DNA of 64,000 bases from Muriicola soli (lineage in GTDB: Bacteria; Bacteroidota; Bacteroidia; Flavobacteriales; Flavobacteriaceae): positions 806,001 through 870,000 of the forward strand of contig NZ_CP035544.1 of NCBI RefSeq assembly GCF_004139715.1, read 5' to 3'. Position 1 is the first letter of the stretch. Every line of letters starts with the position of its first letter. The notes beneath the pieces were generated by a model, which did no database searches, was not told where the DNA came from, and worked only from the letters and a program-made list of their open reading frames with translations. The position numbers and the translations under genes were made by a program. Shown piece after piece: positions 46,967-55,335 of this stretch.

Positions 46967-49162
46967 TTATTCTGCATGGCTGATCAATTTTTTAAGGTGT
47001 GCATCCATTGAAAGGAAGGTTTGAGATAGCTTTTCAATTTGCTCCTGTGCTTCCTTCCATTGATTTTGTTCGATGGCCTCACGTACCCCCGGCAAGGTTT
47101 TTACCCCGTAGCCCGTGTAAAATCCCGGGGCATACAACTGATGCCTGAACCAGGGTCTTCGCGGTAGTCCCGAGTTTTCGGTGAGCTGCTGTTCCGTTTT
47201 TTGTAAAGCCATATTTATTGCTTCCTGCTTTTTTAAGGGCAGCGTCTCCAATGATAGTGCTTCCAATTGCTCAATGCTCTGCCTTAATTGTTCAAGACTG
47301 TTTTGCAAAGGCGAAAAGTCGAGATAAGGAACAGCATCTTTAGGTTCCGGCTTTTTAAAGGGTTTACGCGGATCAGCAGCAAGTTGATAAGCATTATTCC
47401 TGACCAGCTTGTTGTGTTTCTCAACAGTTTTTCTTTTGTTGTCGACCTCTTTCATGATTTCCTCGAGATATCCCTCAACCGTAATATGCCACTGCTTAAA
47501 CTCGAAAGGAAGGACGTCTGCATTGGCGATCCTCAATACCATTCGCCCGGCAGCATTGGCCAAAGTCACTCCGTAGGCAAATTCCGGATCCTTAAATCGT
47601 TTGTAATGAGGGTAGGTATCGTAAATGGTATGGTATTCTCCCCCAGCATTTTCGCCTCCAAAACCTATGTTCAGGGAGGCTATTCCCGCGTGTTGGATAA
47701 AGGGGGTATAATCAGAACCTGAACCCAGGGCACTAAGATTAAAACTATCATTTCCTCCGTTAACCATCTGAGCGGCAATGCGCCTTTCTTTTATGGAGAC
47801 CCCGGTCTGAGGATCTATTACGGCATCTGCCACTTCGGTTACCATAGTTTGTAAGGTATGCGATCCTCCTGCCCGGAAAAAGCCACGCCCGTTACCGTCT
47901 GTATTGATGTATGCGACAAGTTTTTCCTGTAATTCCTTTTCATGGTCTTCCACCCATTCGGTAGATCCGATCAAGCCGGGTTCTTCGGCATCCCAGGCAC
48001 CGTATACAACAGTTCGCTTAGGCCTTTTTCCCTGTTTCGCCAACTCGCCAATAACTCTGGCTTCTTCCATCAGCGCAATCATCCCACTAACAGGATCATT
48101 GGCTCCGTGTACCCAGGCATCGTGATGGTTGCCCCGCATTACCCATTGGTCAGGATAGGTGCTGCCTTTCAGAGTTGCAATGACATTGTAGGCCGGAGTA
48201 ATTTTCCAGTCGAACTCTAATTTTAAATGCACTTTGGCCGGTCCCGGACCTATATGGTAGGTGAGGGGCAGGCCACCCTTCCAGCTTTCAGGGGCAACCG
48301 GCCCTTTTAGGGCTGCCAGAAGAGGTTGTGCGTCTTCATATGAAATGGGGAGAACGGGTATTTTTGTGATCGTAGGAGCCTCCTCACGATTTAGTCTTTT
48401 GGCATCTTTGGTAGCTGCGTATCCCGGGGTTAGCACATCGCCCGGATAAAGCGGCATATCCATTACCGATCCTCTTTGCACTCCTGTTTTATTTTTAAAG
48501 GCCCCTTCCGGATATACGTCTCCTCTTACATAGCCGTCGTCTTCGGGATCTGAGTAAATGATGCAACCAATTGCTCCTTTTTCAGCAGCGAGTTTAGGTT
48601 TAATCCCCCTCCAGGAACCGTAGTATTTAGCGATCACTATCTTGCCGGTGACATCAATCCCCAGCTTTTCTAATTCCTCATAATCACTTGGGATGCCGTA
48701 GTTGACAAAGACCAGTTCTGCCTCTACATCCCCGTCAGTTGAGAAAGCATTGTAACTAGGTAAGAGAGCATCACCCTGAGCGGTATAAGGGTCACCTTCA
48801 ACCGGCACTGCTGTTAGTTTGGCCTGGTAGGGTTGATCTCCGAGAAGTTCTAGTTCGCGCACTTTGGGATAGGGAAAGAGAATATGGTATGTATCTATTC
48901 TGGTGTCATAGCCCCAGGATTTAAACCGGGCAGCCATCCAGTCTGCATTTTGTTTGCCGTATTCTGTACCCACCCAATGCGGCTCAGCTGAAAGGCGCTT
49001 CATCCAGCTATCCAGATTCTCAGTTGAAAGCCTGGCCTCAAAGGCAGCTTCGAGATCTAATTGTTCCGATACGTTTTCCGCTTTAAATCCGGTGATGGAC
49101 TGTGCGTTAATGGTGCCCAAAGAAAGGGCAAAAAGACTAAGAAATAAAACTCGTTTCAACAT
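46967..49162 (-). CDS. Secreted M28 aminopeptidase (glutamate carboxypeptidase II-like)
   Basis: This is a 731-residue zinc peptidase with a signal peptide (MLKRVLFLSLFALSLGTINAQ). A PA domain lies before and within it (about residues 120-250), and the M28 core has NHHDAWVHGANDP and WDAEEPGLIGS, matching the bimetal zinc ligands. A C-terminal dimerisation-like helical domain is present. It resembles PSMA/NAALADase proteins. The ATG at 49162 is preferred to 49240. Confidence 0.92.
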   Translation of the reverse strand: MLKRVLFLSLFALSLGTINAQSITGFKAENVSEQLDLEAAFEARLSTENLDSWMKRLSAEPHWVGTEYGKQNADWMAARFKSWGYDTRIDTYHILFPYPKVRELELLGDQPYQAKLTAVPVEGDPYTAQGDALLPSYNAFSTDGDVEAELVFVNYGIPSDYEELEKLGIDVTGKIVIAKYYGSWRGIKPKLAAEKGAIGCIIYSDPEDDGYVRGDVYPEGAFKNKTGVQRGSVMDMPLYPGDVLTPGYAATKDAKRLNREEAPTITKIPVLPISYEDAQPLLAALKGPVAPESWKGGLPLTYHIGPGPAKVHLKLEFDWKITPAYNVIATLKGSTYPDQWVMRGNHHDAWVHGANDPVSGMIALMEEARVIGELAKQGKRPKRTVVYGAWDAEEPGLIGSTEWVEDHEKELQEKLVAYINTDGNGRGFFRAGGSHTLQTMVTEVADAVIDPQTGVSIKERRIAAQMVNGGNDSFNLSALGSGSDYTPFIQHAGIASLNIGFGGENAGGEYHTIYDTYPHYKRFKDPEFAYGVTLANAAGRMVLRIANADVLPFEFKQWHITVEGYLEEIMKEVDNKRKTVEKHNKLVRNNAYQLAADPRKPFKKPEPKDAVPYLDFSPLQNSLEQLRQSIEQLEALSLETLPLKKQEAINMALQKTEQQLTENSGLPRRPWFRHQLYAPGFYTGYGVKTLPGVREAIEQNQWKEAQEQIEKLSQTFLSMDAHLKKLISHAE

Positions 49163-49251
49163 CAGATAATTTTTTTTGAAGATAGTAATTTGTAAAATGA
49201 AAATAATACCGTCTAATCGATAAGGACAAAACTCCGGCATGTTTGTACTAT

Positions 49252-50547
49252 TCAGTACCAGGACTGATCTAGCTTTAAGATGGTCCGCAAAAGAACATTA
49301 GCCCCATTGGCCATATCGGTGGGAGAAGTATATTCTTTGGGCGAATGGCTGATACCCCCTTCACTGGGAACAAAGATCATCCCAACCGGTGTAATTCGAG
49401 CCATATCCTGGGCGTCGTGTCCGGCACCGCTCTGCATTTGCTTCGTGCTTAAACCCATCTCTTCAGCCGCTCCGGCGATGAGCTCCTGGATTTTTTTATC
49501 GGTGAGGGCCGGAGCTGAAGTCGCATCGATAGGGGTAAAGGTAAAAGGGGTTTCCATTTCTTCTTCAATGACTTGAGCTTGTGTTTTTATATCCTCAAAT
49601 AATTTTTTGATTTTCTCTGAGGAAAGATCCCTAATTTCAAGGCTTAAATTCACTTCTCCGGGGATCACGTTAGGCGCTCCAGGAAAGGCTTCGATCTTGC
49701 CCACTGTCCCCACCTGATTCCCTTCATAACTTTTAATCACTTTATTAATAGCAAGAACAAATTTGGCAGCAGAGATCAGGGCATCTTTTCTCAATGCCAT
49801 AGGCGTGGTTCCTGCATGGTTGGCAAAGCCTTTGATATTAACATCCCACCATTTAATGCCAACGATTCCTTCGACAACTCCAATATCGATCTGTTCGCGA
49901 TCCAAAATCCCTCCCTGTTCAATATGAAGTTCCAGAAAAGCAGCTAAACTCCCTTCTTCCCGTTCTACTTCCCAGACCCGATCTGCATTTCCTCCAAGCC
50001 TGTTGATGCCTTCACGCATAGAAAACCCTGTACTGTTCACAACGGTAAGGGCATCTTCGTTTAACTCACCCACAAGGGCCCGACTTCCCATCACTCCTCC
50101 CTCTTCGTTCGAAAAAATAAATATTTCAAGGGGGTGTTCGGTCTGAATTCCGGCTTCATCTAAGGTTCTGATGACTTCTATAGCTGCCAAAGAACCCACG
50201 CATCCGTCGTAGTTACCACCGTTGGGAACCATGTCGATATGCGAGCCAAATCCAATAGGTTTTAGATCAGGGTCTTTTCCCACTTTTTTCCCGATAATAT
50301 TTCCGGCGTAATCCACACTCACCTCCAATCCGGATATTTGCATGAGCGAAATGATATAAGCGCGTCCTGCGAGATCAGCATCACTAAATGCCACGCGATT
50401 TGTTTCTCCGTTTTCTTTCACGCCGTAATTGGCCAGGGTAAATAAGGTCTTTTCCAGGCGTTCCTGATTTACCTGCGGGACTTGCTGGGCAATGGAAAGC
50501 ACACCATAGGACATACAGAGTATGAACAAGAAATAGTTCTTTTTCAT
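49252..50547 (-). CDS. Exported M20-family amidohydrolase (N-carbamoyl amino-acid hydrolase/allantoate type)
   Basis: This is a 431-residue zinc hydrolase with a signal peptide (MKKNYFLFILCMSYGVLSIAQ). Motifs are GSHIDMVPNGGNYDG (metal ligands), FSNEEGGVMGS (Glu-Glu pair), LELHIEQG and GAGHDAQDMA. These match the beta-ureidopropionase/allantoate amidohydrolase branch. Export is unusual, as most members are cytosolic. Substrate uncertain. Confidence 0.88.
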   Translation of the reverse strand: MKKNYFLFILCMSYGVLSIAQQVPQVNQERLEKTLFTLANYGVKENGETNRVAFSDADLAGRAYIISLMQISGLEVSVDYAGNIIGKKVGKDPDLKPIGFGSHIDMVPNGGNYDGCVGSLAAIEVIRTLDEAGIQTEHPLEIFIFSNEEGGVMGSRALVGELNEDALTVVNSTGFSMREGINRLGGNADRVWEVEREEGSLAAFLELHIEQGGILDREQIDIGVVEGIVGIKWWDVNIKGFANHAGTTPMALRKDALISAAKFVLAINKVIKSYEGNQVGTVGKIEAFPGAPNVIPGEVNLSLEIRDLSSEKIKKLFEDIKTQAQVIEEEMETPFTFTPIDATSAPALTDKKIQELIAGAAEEMGLSTKQMQSGAGHDAQDMARITPVGMIFVPSEGGISHSPKEYTSPTDMANGANVLLRTILKLDQSWY

Positions 50548-50603
50548 GATAAGGGATTTTAAAACAAGATATAAAATTATAGGGGTATAAGACAGATTCC
50601 CAA

Positions 50604-51134
50604 TTATTTCAGCAGGATGTGATCGAGCTCAATCCTGAATTCCTCGGCTTTCTTATTCCCGATCAGAATCGCAACCTCTCCCATTTCTTGCCCCGGATAA
50701 GGCGGCATATTTAATTGTCTTCCTCTGAATTGTGGAATAAACGCTTTAAAAGGAATGCTTAGGGTCTGCCATTTTCCTGTAGTTTCAAAAGTATAGGCGT
50801 AATTGTAGTATTGTGAGGAACTCGACTTTACCCTGATCTGGTATTTTTTCCCGTCTCCTTTTAGTTTTATTTCAAGGGAGGTAAAGTCGGAAACAGCTTT
50901 TGGTTTAAAACTGTATTGAACAAGGGAGAAGCCACCGTTATTCTCTAGGGAAACAAACCCCTGGAACACTCCTTTTCCTTCTTCGTTAAGGGATATCCTG
51001 CCTTTGGAAAGTCCGCCCATCACCCCGTCATTGACTACCTGCCACTTGGAAATATCGCTGCTATCAGAAAATTGAAATAGAGTAAAAGAGGCTTGTCCCA
51101 TAAGCAAGTAGAAGATTAAATAGATGACCGGCAT
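50604..51134 (-). CDS. CIA30-family protein
   Basis: This is a 176-residue protein with a short hydrophobic N-terminus and the CIA30 signature (WQVVNDGVMGGLSKG, then FQGFVSLENNGGFS). CIA30 (complex I assembly factor 1) is a mitochondrial assembly factor; bacterial members have no defined role. It is beta-rich, jelly-roll-like, and likely secreted. It is 56 bp below the M20 gene start, same strand. Confidence 0.87.
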   Translation of the reverse strand: MPVIYLIFYLLMGQASFTLFQFSDSSDISKWQVVNDGVMGGLSKGRISLNEEGKGVFQGFVSLENNGGFSLVQYSFKPKAVSDFTSLEIKLKGDGKKYQIRVKSSSSQYYNYAYTFETTGKWQTLSIPFKAFIPQFRGRQLNMPPYPGQEMGEVAILIGNKKAEEFRIELDHILLK

Positions 51135-51236
51135 ACATCAGCTGAATTGAATTACCTTAAAAATAGGAGAAAATATAGGACTGTGGTGGTCATACGAATA
51201 ATTTGTAGTTATTTTAACGCCGCTTAGCACTTGATC

Positions 51237-51851
51237 ATGTTTTACCTGACTATTGATATCTTAGGGACCATTGCCTTCGCCATTTCAGGGGTGCTGGTGG
51301 CCATGGACAAGAAACTCGACCTCTTTGGTGTTTTTATAATCGCCTTTGTCACCGCAGTAGGTGGAGGGACACTGAGAGACATGCTTATAGGGAACACTCC
51401 GGTGGCCTGGATGCAGGATTCCATTTATACCTTCACTATTTTAGGGGCTGTGATATTCGCCATTCTTCTGCAGGAAAGGTTGCGATATCTCAGGAAGTCC
51501 TTGTTTTTATTTGACACCATTGGTATCGGACTATATACCATGGTAGGGATAGACAAAGGCCTGCAGGCCGAATTGATCCCTATCATGTGTATTGCACTGG
51601 GTACAATCACAGCTTGTTTTGGAGGCGTGATCAGGGATATTTTGTGTAATGAGATCCCTGTAATCTTTCGCAAGGAGATCTATGCTACCGCCTGTATTCT
51701 GGGAGGAGGGTCTTACTTTTTACTTACACGACTGCCTATCATAGATGAATATTCATTTGTAGCCAGCATAATCGTTGTCATTGGAATCAGGCTTTTAGCG
51801 GTAAAGTACAAAATTGCCTTGCCCAATATCTACAGGAATAAGAGCGCATAA
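51237..51851 (+). CDS. TRIC/YicG-family cation channel
   Basis: This is a 204-residue membrane protein with seven helices and two repeats, each with GGGTLRDML / FGGVIRDIL. These glycine-rich motifs define the UPF0126/TRIC family of trimeric cation channels. The ATG at 51237 (MFYLTIDILG) is favoured over TTG 51231. Confidence 0.9.
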   Translation: MFYLTIDILGTIAFAISGVLVAMDKKLDLFGVFIIAFVTAVGGGTLRDMLIGNTPVAWMQDSIYTFTILGAVIFAILLQERLRYLRKSLFLFDTIGIGLYTMVGIDKGLQAELIPIMCIALGTITACFGGVIRDILCNEIPVIFRKEIYATACILGGGSYFLLTRLPIIDEYSFVASIIVVIGIRLLAVKYKIALPNIYRNKSA

Positions 51852-51878
51852 GTGGGTTGCTTTCGCACTAGACGATCT

Positions 51879-52610
51879 CTATTTGAGAATTTCAGCCTTA
51901 GTGATATAGATATTCTTTGAAGGCCAGTCGCCGTCGTCAACAGGTTGCTGGTTGATCAGGTCAACCACATCCATTCCTTCTACAACCCTGCCAAAGGGGG
52001 TGTAATTCCCATCGAGATGGTACGATCCCGGTTTGGTCACCACGATAAAAAATTCGTAAGGACTCGCCAGCATATGTGGGTTGTCGATCTCACTACTGGG
52101 CATGGAAATGGTACCGCGGTGGTGTTTATGCCCCTTACGGGTATCGGGGGGTAAAAGATATCGCCCTATTTCTCTGCGCTTTGCGGCAGTTTTCCGGTTA
52201 TCGGCATTTCCTCCCTGTATAATAAAATCCTTTACGACCCTGTGAAACATGGTATTGTTGAAATATTCCTTCTTTGTGAGGTAGATAAAGTTGGCTTTGT
52301 GATAGGGTACATTGTCGTATAATTCGACAACAAAACTCCCCAGGCTGGTTGTAATTTTAATACGAGTGGTGGGTAGTCCCTTCTGATAATCAAAAAAGAA
52401 ATCAATGGCATTTTCTTCTGTCAGCACAAAGGGTTCTTTTTCCTCAATGACGGAGGTGTCCTTCTGTTGTACTATTTTTGTGACTTCATTAAGGCTGTCT
52501 TCAGTAATTATATCAATGCTTTCTGAAGTTTGTTCTTTAGGAGTTTCTCCGCAAGCTAGTGCTAAAATTAGTACTATCATTGCCAGATACCTCAAGTTTT
52601 GAAAAATCAT
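51879..52610 (-). CDS. Cyclophilin-type peptidyl-prolyl isomerase, lipoprotein
   Basis: This is a 243-residue protein with a lipobox (LALAC, Cys20). An acidic linker follows, then the cyclophilin domain from about residue 83 (TTSLGSFVVELYDN; NTMFHRVVKDFIIQGGN; FGRVVEGMDVVD). The catalytic Arg is in FHRV. It assists periplasmic protein folding. The start codon overlaps that of the divergent Nudix gene (CATG at 52608-52611). Confidence 0.92.
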   Translation of the reverse strand: MIFQNLRYLAMIVLILALACGETPKEQTSESIDIITEDSLNEVTKIVQQKDTSVIEEKEPFVLTEENAIDFFFDYQKGLPTTRIKITTSLGSFVVELYDNVPYHKANFIYLTKKEYFNNTMFHRVVKDFIIQGGNADNRKTAAKRREIGRYLLPPDTRKGHKHHRGTISMPSSEIDNPHMLASPYEFFIVVTKPGSYHLDGNYTPFGRVVEGMDVVDLINQQPVDDGDWPSKNIYITKAEILK

Positions 52611-53250
52611 GGATTTTATAAAGTTTTCTGAACAGATATCAAAAATAAAAAATCTCCCACTTCCGGGCAGGGATGCACACTATAAAATGGCACCAGAAAT
52701 CCGTATCCGAGAACTGGAAGAAGGAAATATTATCAGAAAAAACCCTAAAAAGGCAGGGGTCATGGCCCTTTTTTATCCAGGGGAAGCCTACCAGACACAT
52801 TTGTTGTTAATCATGAGGCGTACCTATAAAGGAGTGCATTCTAGTCAGGTTGCCTTCCCCGGAGGGAAAAAAGAGAAAGGGGATGCTTCTATTCTTCACA
52901 CGGCGCTGCGTGAGACCTATGAAGAAGTTGGAGTATTACCCGAAAAAATAGAGGTCATCAGAAGTGTAAGTGAGGTTTTTATTCCACCGAGTAATTTTGA
53001 AGTGCAGCCTTACGTAGGCCTCTACGCTGATCCTGCACCTTTTATCATACAGGAAGATGAGGTAGAACATTTGATAGAAGTCCCGCTGAATAAGGTTATG
53101 GATAATAGCTATCTCACTTCTCAAATCCTGTCTACCTCATATGCCTCCGAAATCGAGGTTCCGGCCTTCAATTTTAATGGTTATACGGTTTGGGGTGCCA
53201 CTGCTATGATGCTAAATGAGATTAGGGAATTGATGAAGCAGGTGTTATAA
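52609..53250 (+). CDS. Nudix hydrolase (CoA pyrophosphatase type)
   Basis: This is a 213-residue enzyme with the Nudix box GGKKEKGDAS then ALRETYEEVG, with an upstream HSSQVAFPGG as in CoA pyrophosphatases (NudL type). It splits CoA or related dinucleotides. ATG 52609 fits the conserved N-terminus; it overlaps the cyclophilin start, leaving no non-coding promoter region. Confidence 0.9.
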   Translation: MDFIKFSEQISKIKNLPLPGRDAHYKMAPEIRIRELEEGNIIRKNPKKAGVMALFYPGEAYQTHLLLIMRRTYKGVHSSQVAFPGGKKEKGDASILHTALRETYEEVGVLPEKIEVIRSVSEVFIPPSNFEVQPYVGLYADPAPFIIQEDEVEHLIEVPLNKVMDNSYLTSQILSTSYASEIEVPAFNFNGYTVWGATAMMLNEIRELMKQVL

Positions 53251-53261
53251 GCCTAATTTTG

Positions 53262-53269
53262 TAGTTTTG
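53262..53269 (+). promoter_or_regulatory. Candidate -7 box of acyltransferase gene
   Basis: TAGTTTTG matches TAnnTTTG and lies 5 bp before ATG 53275, suggesting a leaderless or near-leaderless transcript. No TTG at standard spacing. Confidence 0.4.
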
Positions 53270-53274
53270 TGCCT

Positions 53275-54084
53275 ATGCCTTTATTCAAGAGAAATCCATT
53301 TGGTCATATCCTATTTGTAAAAAAATGGTTGATCCGCATTCTGGGGATTATGACGCATCAGCGTTACAAAGGGTTTAATACTCTGGAAATTGAAGGTTCT
53401 GAGATAGTACGGGATTTGCCCGGCCAGGGTGTACTTTTTGTGAGTAACCATCAAACCTATTTTGCTGATGTGGTTGCCATGTTCCATGTCTTTAATGCCA
53501 GCCTTAGCGGACGAGCGGATACCATTAAAAATGTAGGCTACCTCTGGAATCCGAAACTGAATATTTATTATGTCGCGGCAGCCGAGACCATGAGAAAAAG
53601 TCTCTTGACCAAGGTCCTGGCCTATGTGGGTTCTATAAGTATTGAACGTACCTGGCGGGCAGATGGACAAAACGTCAACCGGCAGGTAAAAATGAGTGAC
53701 ATTTCCAATATCGGAAAGGCGCTTCAGGATGGCTGGGTGATCACTTTCCCGCAGGGTACCACTACCCCCTGGAAGCCCCTTAGGAAGGGCACAGCTCATA
53801 TTATAAAAAAGTATAAACCCATTGTAGTTCCGGTAGTCATTGACGGATTCAGGCGATCCTTCGATAAAAAGGGCCTCTATGTAAAAAAGAAGGGAATACT
53901 TCAATCCCTGGTGATCAAAGAGCCCCTGGAGATCGATTATGATAATGATACGGTAGAAGCGATTATAGAAAAGTTGGAATTCGCCATTGAGCAGCATCCA
54001 TCCTTTTTAAAGGTGATCCCGGCAGAAGAATTGTTAGCCTATGAGGAGGAAAACAAAAAACGTAAATGGCGGCAGAAGGCTTAA
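53275..54084 (+). CDS. PlsC-like lysophospholipid acyltransferase
   Basis: This is a 269-residue membrane-associated acyltransferase. The catalytic NHxxxxD motif is SNHQTYFAD, and the acceptor-binding motif is TFPQGTTT, a PlsC-type pattern. It adds acyl chains during phospholipid synthesis. ATG 53275 was chosen over GTG 53269. Its stop overlaps that of the convergent membrane gene. Confidence 0.88.
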   Translation: MPLFKRNPFGHILFVKKWLIRILGIMTHQRYKGFNTLEIEGSEIVRDLPGQGVLFVSNHQTYFADVVAMFHVFNASLSGRADTIKNVGYLWNPKLNIYYVAAAETMRKSLLTKVLAYVGSISIERTWRADGQNVNRQVKMSDISNIGKALQDGWVITFPQGTTTPWKPLRKGTAHIIKKYKPIVVPVVIDGFRRSFDKKGLYVKKKGILQSLVIKEPLEIDYDNDTVEAIIEKLEFAIEQHPSFLKVIPAEELLAYEEENKKRKWRQKA

Positions 54085-54731
54085 ACCTCAAGGCGCTTTA
54101 ACTCACTGTAGTTTCGCCCCAGTTTTCTGAGCAGCAAGCCGTAGATCAAAAAGTATATAAGACCCAGCAGGGCAGTACATACAACACCTGTTGCAACCAT
54201 TACGCCTGAAATCAGGAACTTCAATTGCTGAACGGTCATATTGACTGATTTATTTTCTAGCTCAAATACCTGTAGAAAACTATCCCCATCACTAAAGAGA
54301 ATTCCTATGGCGATGATCAGGAAAGTGAGGAGAAAAATCGACAAGGCAAAAACAATGTAGTTCTTAACCGTTTTCCGGGTGCGGATTATTTTACGCATGA
54401 GTTCCTTTGCGCTGTCAAGAACTGTGATCTCCCGGTATCGCTGATAAAATTGAAAGATAAAATAAAAGACTACCACGTACTGAAGTACAGTTAGTCCCAG
54501 GACTACGTATTTTAAGCCCAGGTCGTCATAGAAGGAGATTCCCTCCCTGGCCGAAGGAATGAGGTAAAGTAGATGCGGTAAAGCAAATTCGATTATGCTA
54601 ATGATAAAAATCCACTTCACAATAGAGGAAGATCGCTTCCATATCATTGCATAAAGCTCATCGTAGGACAATTTGGGCAAATCCTGCCCTTGTTTCTTCC
54701 AGTCCTTTTTCAGCAATTCCAATTCATCCAT
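54081..54731 (-). CDS. Membrane protein paired with ECF sigma factor
   Basis: This is a 216-residue protein with an N-terminal cytoplasmic helical segment (MDELELLKKDWKKQ) and four membrane helices. It starts 7 bp below the ECF sigma gene, so it is probably its regulator, an atypical anti-sigma-like factor, or a target. No anti-sigma zinc-binding signature is visible; that role is inference. Confidence 0.65.
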   Translation of the reverse strand: MDELELLKKDWKKQGQDLPKLSYDELYAMIWKRSSSIVKWIFIISIIEFALPHLLYLIPSAREGISFYDDLGLKYVVLGLTVLQYVVVFYFIFQFYQRYREITVLDSAKELMRKIIRTRKTVKNYIVFALSIFLLTFLIIAIGILFSDGDSFLQVFELENKSVNMTVQQLKFLISGVMVATGVVCTALLGLIYFLIYGLLLRKLGRNYSELKRLEV

Positions 54732-54738
54732 TATAGTC

Positions 54739-55233
54739 TCAGGGATTTAGAATTGTTCTTAATTTTGTTTTGACACGATTCATTTTCACTCTTGCATTTA
54801 CCTCAGAAATACCCAGTGTCTGTGATATTTCCCGGTAACTTTTGTCTTCCAGGTACAAAAAGACCAGGGCCTTATCAATATCGCCCAGCTGCCTTATAGC
54901 TTTGTACATCAGGGCCAACTGTTTTTCTTCTTCGGGATCATATTCTTCTGCCTTAATTTTAAAGATGACTGAATCGTAATCCTGAGTAGGCACACTTTTC
55001 TTTGATTTTCTATACAGGGTGATTGCCGTATTCAGGGCTACCCTGTACATCCAGGTACTAAATTTGGACTCCCCCCTGAATTTCGGGTAGGCTTTCCAAA
55101 GCTGGATGGTAATTTCCTGAAACAGATCATTATGTGCATCCCTGTTATGCGTATATAAACTACACACTTTGTGAACAATATTCTGATTGCTCTCCAGTTC
55201 GGTTACAAATTGGTGTTCCAGTTCTTTGTTCAC
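54739..55233 (-). CDS. RNA polymerase ECF-type sigma factor
   Basis: This is a 164-residue group 4 sigma factor. Region 2 has DLFQEITIQLWKAYPKFRGESKFSTWMYRVALN, seen here in part, and region 4 has EDKSYREISQTLGISEVNARVKMNR, a helix-turn-helix. It controls an unknown regulon and sits in an operon with the membrane protein downstream. Confidence 0.93.
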   Translation of the reverse strand: MNKELEHQFVTELESNQNIVHKVCSLYTHNRDAHNDLFQEITIQLWKAYPKFRGESKFSTWMYRVALNTAITLYRKSKKSVPTQDYDSVIFKIKAEEYDPEEEKQLALMYKAIRQLGDIDKALVFLYLEDKSYREISQTLGISEVNARVKMNRVKTKLRTILNP

Positions 55234-55335
55234 TCTAAGCTTAGTGTCAAAAAGATTAGTATAAGTTTCCTCCGCTTAGTTACAGGAGAAGTAAAAAAAG
55301 CTGCGTTTATTAAAAATAAGGCTATGGAAATCCTT

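Noticed and set aside
53311-53997. A 228-codon open frame on the minus strand
   Set aside because: It lies wholly opposite the acyltransferase gene, with a biased composition and no family pattern; it is a shadow frame.
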